Assembly (NCBI GenBank): GCA_015493185.1
Contig: WGDQ01000199.1
Coordinates: forward strand, 1 to 11,185
DNA from: Planctomycetaceae bacterium
Lineage (GTDB): Bacteria > Planctomycetota > Planctomycetia > Pirellulales > JAEUIK01
Length of the DNA stretch: 11,185 nt
Direction: 5' to 3'
Part shown: piece by piece, positions 7,262 through 11,185 of the stretch
Layout: each line of letters begins with the position of its first letter
Numbering within the stretch: the first letter of the stretch is position 1
Notes under the pieces: model-generated
Told to the model about the DNA's origin: nothing
Seen by the model: the letters and a program-made list of their open reading frames with translations, nothing else
Databases searched by the model: none
Made by a program: the position numbers and the translations under genes

Positions 7262-7292
7262 GCAAAACGGTTTTGCGGCATGAATTCGCCGC
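7262..7292. promoter_or_regulatory. Overlapping dyads upstream of the phosphoesterase-like gene (candidate operator)
   Basis: GCAAAACGGTTTTGC (7262-7276) is a 7+1+7 perfect dyad. Overlapping its right edge, GCGGC (7275-7279) and GCCGC (7288-7292) form a second dyad around GAATTC. The start codon is about 65-95 nt downstream. A weak -35-like TTGAAG (7257-7262) overlaps the left edge, which would place the dyad in a promoter spacer, but no good -10 follows. Operator function is inferred from symmetry and position only. Confidence 0.35.
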
Positions 7293-7357
7293 GAGATGCA
7301 TGGGACGAATAACTGACGGGAACCGCTAGAACAAAACATAGAAAGCGAGGGAGTAAG

Positions 7358-8053
7358 ATGCGTACCTTCTTGGCATGTGCTGGCATTCTCGGCCAGGAGC
7401 AGGCGATTCAAAGGCTTGTAGGGCTCGTTCGGGAGCGACAACCTGACGCGGTGCTTTTTGCCGGCGGAATATTGGACCCGACCGCCGAGCGGGGGAAAGC
7501 CGACGCCGACCTGCTGGAAAAGTTCTTTGCCGTTCTGGGGGAAAATGAAGCGAAGGCGATGGTCATTCCTGGTCCCAACGACGTTCCGCTGAGCTTATTT
7601 CTGAGGGCAGGCATCAACGTCGAAGCCGAGCTGGCAGGCGTTCACGTGGTGCATAACGTGGTGGCCACCAACCGCGACGTGGCGATTTCCGGCGTTGGGG
7701 GCGAGCTTACTCAGGACGAAGACCGAGGTGCCCCCACAATTCGCTGTTCGCGAACAACGGCCGAGTACTACTTGAGAGAACTCGAAGCCGCGGATCAACC
7801 CCAGAAGGTTCTGCTGCTGGCCGTTCCACCCAACGGGCAGCTCGGCGGCAAGGAAGGCAACACGTTGGCCGGCGAATTGATCGACAGCTATCATCCAAAG
7901 CTGTGTGTCGTGGCCGGCCCAACCGACTCGCGCGGCATCGACCGTGTGGCTCATACGACAATCGTCAATCCCGGCCGTCTGGCCGACAACTCGGCTGCTT
8001 GGATCGACTGGAACCGGGAATTCGAAAAACAGGTTGAATTCATCGACCTGTGA
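7358..8053 (+). CDS. Metallophosphoesterase-fold protein, probably catalytically degenerate
   Basis: The 231-residue product follows the strand and loop order of calcineurin-like phosphoesterases but appears to lack nearly all metal ligands. The opening strand RTFLACAGILGQ (2-13) should contain DxH; the GD motif reads DAVLFAGGILD (30-40); the GNHD loop reads VIPGPNDVP (69-77); the HEPP-like segment reads LAVPPNG (154-160); and the GHxH loop near the end reads VAGPTDSRGIDR (185-196). The fold is recognisable because the downstream TIVNPGRLADNSAAWIDW (201-218) matches the VNPG strand that follows GHxH in these enzymes. It has no signal peptide or membrane segment, so it is cytosolic. GGGAG at 7349-7353 lies 4 nt before the ATG. 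A non-catalytic, ligand- or partner-binding role is inferred; the open frame is intact, so it is not simply a decayed gene. It is convergent with the transporter gene, with 59 nt between them. Confidence 0.75.
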   Translation: MRTFLACAGILGQEQAIQRLVGLVRERQPDAVLFAGGILDPTAERGKADADLLEKFFAVLGENEAKAMVIPGPNDVPLSLFLRAGINVEAELAGVHVVHNVVATNRDVAISGVGGELTQDEDRGAPTIRCSRTTAEYYLRELEAADQPQKVLLLAVPPNGQLGGKEGNTLAGELIDSYHPKLCVVAGPTDSRGIDRVAHTTIVNPGRLADNSAAWIDWNREFEKQVEFIDL

Positions 8054-8112
8054 CAAGGTGCCTGACGCTGCGGCTCGCCCGTTGATGCCGATTGCGTCGC
8101 TCGAAGAAACGA

Positions 8113-9144
8113 CTATGTCAACGGCGACCGACCAACGGCATCGTCGGTCGAGGGGGCAAGCGATGGGGAGCCTTCGAGCGAAATGCCGGGTGCCGCTGCG
8201 CTGTTCACGGGCGAGTTGGCCCAGAGCTTTGCCAAAACCGTTCCAGTAAACATGCAACCGAACGTATACATGGCCGGTCCGATGGCGGTTTCTGGCTGAT
8301 GGGCAAACAGCGTGGCGGCCAGCGTGGCCCCCAGTCCGGCGTTTTGCATGCCCACTTCGAGCGTCAAGGCGCGTCGCATCGCGGATGGCAATCGCAGCAG
8401 CCGCCCCCCGAGCCAACCCGCCGCGTAGCCGCCGAGATTCAACCCAACCAGTCCAACAAGCAAGCGAGGTTCGATCGCGGCCAACCGCTCACGGTTCAAG
8501 CCCACGACCACCGCGATGATCCAAAGAATGGCCGCATGGGCAACCGTGGCGGCAGTACGCGCGAAGAACCGCGATGCCCGACGTGCTTCGCCAAGCCACC
8601 GCGAAAGCAGATGGCCGACGACGACCGGCAGCACAACGAAAAACGCCAGGCGACGCGATGTTTCCAGGGCCGGGAAATCGATGTGCTGTTGGCCCAATAG
8701 CCAACCCAATACCCAGGGCACCACAAGCGGCGACAAAAGCGTGGCTGTGGTGGTAAGGCTTAACGAATAGCTAACGTTGCCTCGGGCCACCAGCGTCAGC
8801 AGGTTCGAAGCCATGGCGCCCGGAACGCAGCCGGCCATGATAAGGCCGATCATCGAGGCCTCGTCGAGCCGCAACAGGCGGCCCAAGCCGTACGCCAGCA
8901 GGGGCATGGTGGTGTATTGCACTCCGGTGCCCGCCAGCACGCTGGGCCATCGCGCGACCACATGCCGAAATTCGTCGCGTGGCAGCAGCCAGCCCAGGCT
9001 GAACATGGCGGCGAAGATCAGCCCCCACAGCGCGGCAGCACTTGCCGAAAACGGGTCGCCCCACGTCGGTGGCACCAAACCGGGCCAGGCATAGGCCAAC
9101 AGCGAGAGCACGCAGAGCCAGACGATCAAAAACCGTTCGAGCAT
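8113..9144 (-). CDS. Bile acid:sodium symporter family (SBF/BASS) transporter
   Basis: This 343-residue inner-membrane protein has about nine or ten hydrophobic segments and two family signatures. The first discontinuous-helix region reads GCVPGAMASN at 105-114, preceded by Q76 in QYTTMP. The second reads LEVGMQNAGLG at 262-272, where E263 and Q267 correspond to sodium ligands known in bacterial ASBT structures (E260, Q264 and, for Q76, Q77). It should therefore be a sodium-coupled carrier of an organic anion. Despite the family name, bacteria use such carriers for varied substrates such as pantoate or keto acids, so the substrate is open. The last 35 residues (about 309-343) are a Ser/Pro/Ala-rich hydrophilic tail beyond the usual end. 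ATG 9144 begins just before the first hydrophobic segment but has no clear Shine-Dalgarno sequence. It diverges from the DUF1080 gene. Confidence 0.9.
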   Translation of the reverse strand: MLERFLIVWLCVLSLLAYAWPGLVPPTWGDPFSASAAALWGLIFAAMFSLGWLLPRDEFRHVVARWPSVLAGTGVQYTTMPLLAYGLGRLLRLDEASMIGLIMAGCVPGAMASNLLTLVARGNVSYSLSLTTTATLLSPLVVPWVLGWLLGQQHIDFPALETSRRLAFFVVLPVVVGHLLSRWLGEARRASRFFARTAATVAHAAILWIIAVVVGLNRERLAAIEPRLLVGLVGLNLGGYAAGWLGGRLLRLPSAMRRALTLEVGMQNAGLGATLAATLFAHQPETAIGPAMYTFGCMFTGTVLAKLWANSPVNSAAAPGISLEGSPSLAPSTDDAVGRSPLT

Positions 9145-9326
9145 CGAATCGGTACCGCAAAGGAAAGAAGAAATCTGACGTCTCTTGCGCGTCTACGCGT
9201 GCAGAAGCCACCGGCTAGCCGCCGGGCAAAGGGAATCTGGGAGAAGCCGCAGGGGGCCGGGCGTTGTTTTTCGGCTCGTGACGTATGCATTTTTTCGCGT
9301 TGCCGCACGGGAGGCTCAGTGTACCC

Positions 9327-9339
9327 TGGCGCAGCGCCA
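9327..9339. promoter_or_regulatory. Operator-like perfect dyad TGGCGCAGCGCCA
   Basis: TGGCGC and GCGCCA are exact reverse complements around a single A. The dyad ends 13 nt before the candidate -35 box at 9353, a common position for an activator or repressor site. Function is inferred from symmetry and position. Confidence 0.4.
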
Positions 9340-9352
9340 CGTTCGAGTTGGC

Positions 9353-9380
9353 TTGACTTCCCTCTCGGGCCGTTTAGAGT
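9353..9380 (+). promoter_or_regulatory. Candidate sigma-70-like promoter for the DUF1080 gene
   Basis: TTGACT (9353-9358, five of six consensus bases) and TAGAGT (9375-9380, four of six) are separated by 16 nt. Transcription would begin near 9387, giving a leader of about 230 nt before ATG 9619 or about 155 nt before the alternative ATG 9544. Confidence 0.5.
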
Positions 9381-9618
9381 CGACAAACAGAACCCGGGGC
9401 CTGATGTCGCGTGGCGGCGACGAGAGCGAAAGCATTTTTCCACAAACGCTGAACGCTTGCGCATCGCGCCGCGTGCGATCGGGTGCGACCGGTTTCTCTG
9501 TATCGTGTTTTACGTCCCCATTGCCTGCCTGGGAACCAACGAAATGCCTGACCTGCCTGACCATATCATTTTGCCAACCAACCCGACGGGCACGCCGTCA
9601 TCGCGTGATCGAATCGAA

Positions 9619-10416
9619 ATGTCGCGTTCTCTGTTCCAAGCATCCTTCGTATTCGTATTGGCCGTCACACTCATCGGGGGACTGCCCGGCGCCACTTTGG
9701 CAGACGACGGTTGGATCGAACTATTCAACGGTCGCGACCTGAGTGGGTGGCATAAGAATCCGAAGCGAATCGGACATGGAACCGGAGGGCAATGGGCTGT
9801 GGAAGACGGTGTGCTGGTAGGCCAGCAAGATCCACCGGGAAGCGGCAACGGCGGCATTTTGCTCACCGATCGGACATTCGGCGATTTTGAACTGATGATC
9901 GATATGAAGCCCGACTGGGGCGTGTGCAGCGGCGTGTTTTTGCGAGGAAACGATCAAGGGCAATGCTACCAGATGATGGTCGATTACCACGATGGTGGCA
10001 ACGTGGGGCACATTTACGGCGAGGGAGTGGGCGGCTTCAACAACCGGCCCTTCGACATCTTTGGAAAGGTCGAAGACGGTCGGCTGATCTCACTAACGAC
10101 GCGGCCCCGGAAGAATCCGCCGGCCTCGGTCTATAACATTGCCGGGCCTGATTGGGTGAAGGCGTGGAAGGTGAATGACTGGAACACGGCTCGCATTCGC
10201 GTGGTGGGCAACCCACCAACAATCACCACGTGGATCAATGGCGTCAAAGTCACCGTGTTCGACGCAACGCGCTACACGCAGGAGGGCTTCGACGCGGAAA
10301 AAGTAGCTGCCACGCTCGGGCCGGCCGGTCGCATTGCCGTGCAAGTTCATGGCGGCAAAGGATGGCCGAAAGGGGCCAAATGCCGTTGGAAAAACATTCG
10401 CATCAAGCCGTTGTAA
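9619..10416 (+). CDS. Secreted DUF1080 (3-keto-disaccharide hydrolase-like) protein
   Basis: This 265-residue exported protein belongs to the DUF1080 family (PF06439), a concanavalin-like jelly-roll fold abundant in planctomycetes; some members hydrolyse 3-keto-glycosides. A signal peptide spans residues 1-28 (hydrophobic SFVFVLAVTLIGGLPG, likely cleavage after TLA). The mature part opens with the family hallmark WIELFNGRDLSGW (32-44), followed by WAVEDGVLVG (59-68), FGDFELMIDMK (87-97), GVFLRG (105-110), DWNTARIRVVG (187-197), TTWINGVKV (203-211) and the closing strand CRWKNIRIKPL (255-265). ATG 9619 was chosen because the signal peptide follows directly. It has a poor ribosome binding site, whereas the in-frame ATG 9544 has GGGAA upstream and would add 25 hydrophilic residues before the signal. 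It is convergent with the cytochrome gene. Its location is periplasmic or extracellular; the enzymatic assignment is by family only. Confidence 0.88.
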   Translation: MSRSLFQASFVFVLAVTLIGGLPGATLADDGWIELFNGRDLSGWHKNPKRIGHGTGGQWAVEDGVLVGQQDPPGSGNGGILLTDRTFGDFELMIDMKPDWGVCSGVFLRGNDQGQCYQMMVDYHDGGNVGHIYGEGVGGFNNRPFDIFGKVEDGRLISLTTRPRKNPPASVYNIAGPDWVKAWKVNDWNTARIRVVGNPPTITTWINGVKVTVFDATRYTQEGFDAEKVAATLGPAGRIAVQVHGGKGWPKGAKCRWKNIRIKPL

Positions 10417-10442
10417 CGTTTCGCGAAGCGTCGCGATCTGCC

Positions 10443-10475
10443 GGGAGCGCGCGGCAATGGCATGCCGCCGCTCCC
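10443..10475. terminator. Strong GC hairpin between convergent genes
   Basis: GGGAGCGCGCGGCA (10443-10456) pairs with TGCCGCCGCTCCC (10463-10475) over 13 bp with one bulged C and a 6-nt loop. It begins 26 nt after the DUF1080 stop and lies about 130 nt past the cytochrome stop. Neither strand has a T-run after it, so it is not a textbook intrinsic terminator. It could still act bidirectionally or protect transcript 3' ends. Confidence 0.5.
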
Positions 10476-10599
10476 ACAAACGCGCCGGCAGCCAAAGATC
10501 GCTGCCGCCGATAATCAGTCGGCCGCTGGTGGCTGGCGAGTCGCCGGTCAGCGACGGGCGCGGATTCGACCCCCCCAGGTCGCCAGGCCGCGTCGCGAA

Positions 10600-10613
10600 G
10601 CTATAGCTATAGC
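10600..10613. repeat. 14-bp perfect palindrome GCTATAGCTATAGC over the cytochrome stop codon
   Basis: The sequence is its own reverse complement and is also a tandem TATAGC repeat. On the minus strand it gives CTA TAG CTA TAG in frame, so the cytochrome gene ends with a first TAG at 10609-10607 and a second in-frame TAG at 10603-10601. Confidence 0.6.
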
Positions 10614-11185
10614 GTCTTCAGATATTCGAGCACGGCTCGTTTCTCGTCTTCGCTTAGCGCTTCGGGAAACGTGTGACCAGCTGCGCTTTTGCCCGGCAGT
10701 CGAGTGTCGAAGTAGGTGCGCTTTTCGTCCGCGCGGCGTACCGAGGCGGGCAGTTCATCGAACGTCTCGACTTCGAGCCCAACTCGCTGGCGATCGTAGC
10801 CATCTTCTGTGCGTCGCCATACCGTGGGGCGTTGGTCGGCGTGCATCACATGCCACAGTGTGGGAACCGACCCGTTGTGGAAATAGGGAGCCGATGCCCA
10901 GATGCCGTCGAGCGGCGGGGCCACATAGCCTTCGGGGTCTTCAATCACTTCGAGGCGTCCGCCATCGCTGAACCAACTGTTAGCGAAAAAGCGGCGATGA
11001 CTACGCGGCATGCCTCGCAGGCGCGTGGCATCGGTTCCTACCTCGTCGATGGGAACGGTCTTTTCGGGATATTCGCCATCCGGGCCATAGGTGCCGTGGC
11101 ACTCAGCGCAGTGCTGCACGAACAACGCTTCACCCTGAGCAGCCAATGCGGCGTCGATTTCCCATGGATAGTCGGGCGCTTCGAG
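10607..11185 (-). CDS. c-type cytochrome (mono- or di-haem), 5' end outside the window
   Basis: Only the last 192 residues are visible; the reading frame continues past the right edge. One haem-binding CxxCH motif (CAECH, visible residues 26-30) follows a short helix (QGEALFVQHCAECH), the normal start of a cytochrome c domain. Downstream, PPLDGIWASAPYFHNGSVPTL is a signature common in planctomycete c-type cytochromes and di-haem cytochrome c peroxidase/MauG-like proteins. The protein ends with LSEDEKRAVLEYLKTL, the C-terminal helix of the fold. The roughly 75 residues between the YFHNG segment and that helix are charged and variable. It should be periplasmic and carry electrons or form part of a larger haem enzyme. 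A second CxxCH may lie in the missing N-terminal part. The frame was extended beyond the TTG at 11146 because the 13 upstream codons are open and read sensibly (EAPDYPWEIDAA). The haem axial Met was not assigned. Confidence 0.85.
   Translation of the reverse strand, partial: LEAPDYPWEIDAALAAQGEALFVQHCAECHGTYGPDGEYPEKTVPIDEVGTDATRLRGMPRSHRRFFANSWFSDGGRLEVIEDPEGYVAPPLDGIWASAPYFHNGSVPTLWHVMHADQRPTVWRRTEDGYDRQRVGLEVETFDELPASVRRADEKRTYFDTRLPGKSAAGHTFPEALSEDEKRAVLEYLKTL

Larger units (their letters stand above)
6865..7357. other. Intergenic gap with inverted repeats, no gene supported
   Basis: This 493-nt region separates two same-strand genes. Short open frames occur on both strands, but none has a convincing start with ribosome binding site and a recognisable product. 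A weak AAATG/CATTT hairpin directly follows the upstream stop. A 9-bp inverted repeat lies at 7087-7135 and two overlapping dyads at 7262-7292 precede the phosphoesterase-like gene. No tRNA-like or rRNA-like sequence was seen. Confidence 0.5.
9145..9618. other. Divergent intergenic region between transporter and DUF1080 genes
   Basis: This 474-nt region lies between two outward-facing genes. It contains a candidate rightward promoter (9353-9380) and an operator-like dyad (9327-9339). A GGCTAGCC palindrome lies near 9213. The frame of the DUF1080 gene stays open leftwards through this region and into the antisense of the transporter gene, which is a high-GC artefact. No promoter for the transporter was clear. 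Confidence 0.5.

Noticed and set aside
8917..9618. Long open extension of the DUF1080 frame to the left
   Set aside because: It runs antisense through the transporter gene and the intergenic promoter region, has no domain character, and the signal peptide begins at 9619.
1..11185. Novel multi-gene system or genomic island
   Set aside because: Neighbouring genes alternate strands, belong to unrelated common families, and show no integrase, transposase, tRNA boundary, toxin-antitoxin, CRISPR or defence-type domain. The evidence favours ordinary chromosomal genes.

Overview
The window looks like ordinary chromosome of a planctomycete, most likely Pirellulales-like. This rests on moderately high GC and on gene families typical of that group: a secreted sulfatase, a secreted DUF1080 (3-keto-disaccharide hydrolase-like) protein, a c-type cytochrome with the YFHNGSVPTL signature, a DUF481 outer-membrane-type protein and a short GGQ release-factor-like protein. 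The assignment is inference from gene content, not from a marker gene.

Layout, left to right: (1) an acyl-CoA synthetase/AMP-binding ligase (40-1596, +); (2) a 420-nt gap with short GTCCGA and GCACGTGA repeats; (3) an exported S1-type sulfatase (2017-3852, +) convergent with (4) a beta-hydroxyacid dehydrogenase family oxidoreductase (3892-4788, -), followed on the same strand by (5) a DUF481-type beta-barrel protein (4902-6002, -); (6) a 331-nt divergent promoter region; (7) a GGQ release-factor-like protein (6334-6864, +); (8) a 493-nt gap with inverted repeats; (9) a metallophosphoesterase-fold protein whose metal ligands appear to be lost (7358-8053, +), convergent with (10) a bile acid:sodium symporter family transporter (8113-9144, -); (11) a 474-nt divergent region with a candidate promoter and operator-like dyad; (12) a secreted DUF1080 protein (9619-10416, +), convergent with (13) a c-type cytochrome cut by the window edge (10607-11185, -).

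The genes are mostly single transcription units alternating in strand: three convergent pairs, two divergent pairs and no long operon. I see no phage, IS, CRISPR, tRNA or rRNA signal. The sulfatase and the DUF1080 protein fit the polysaccharide-degrading lifestyle of planctomycetes, but nothing here ties the genes into one pathway. I found no convincing evidence of a new multi-gene system. The items most worth a second look are the apparently inactive phosphoesterase, the release-factor-like protein with a C-terminal helical extension in place of decoding domains, the altered substrate loop of the dehydrogenase, and several perfect dyads in the intergenic regions.
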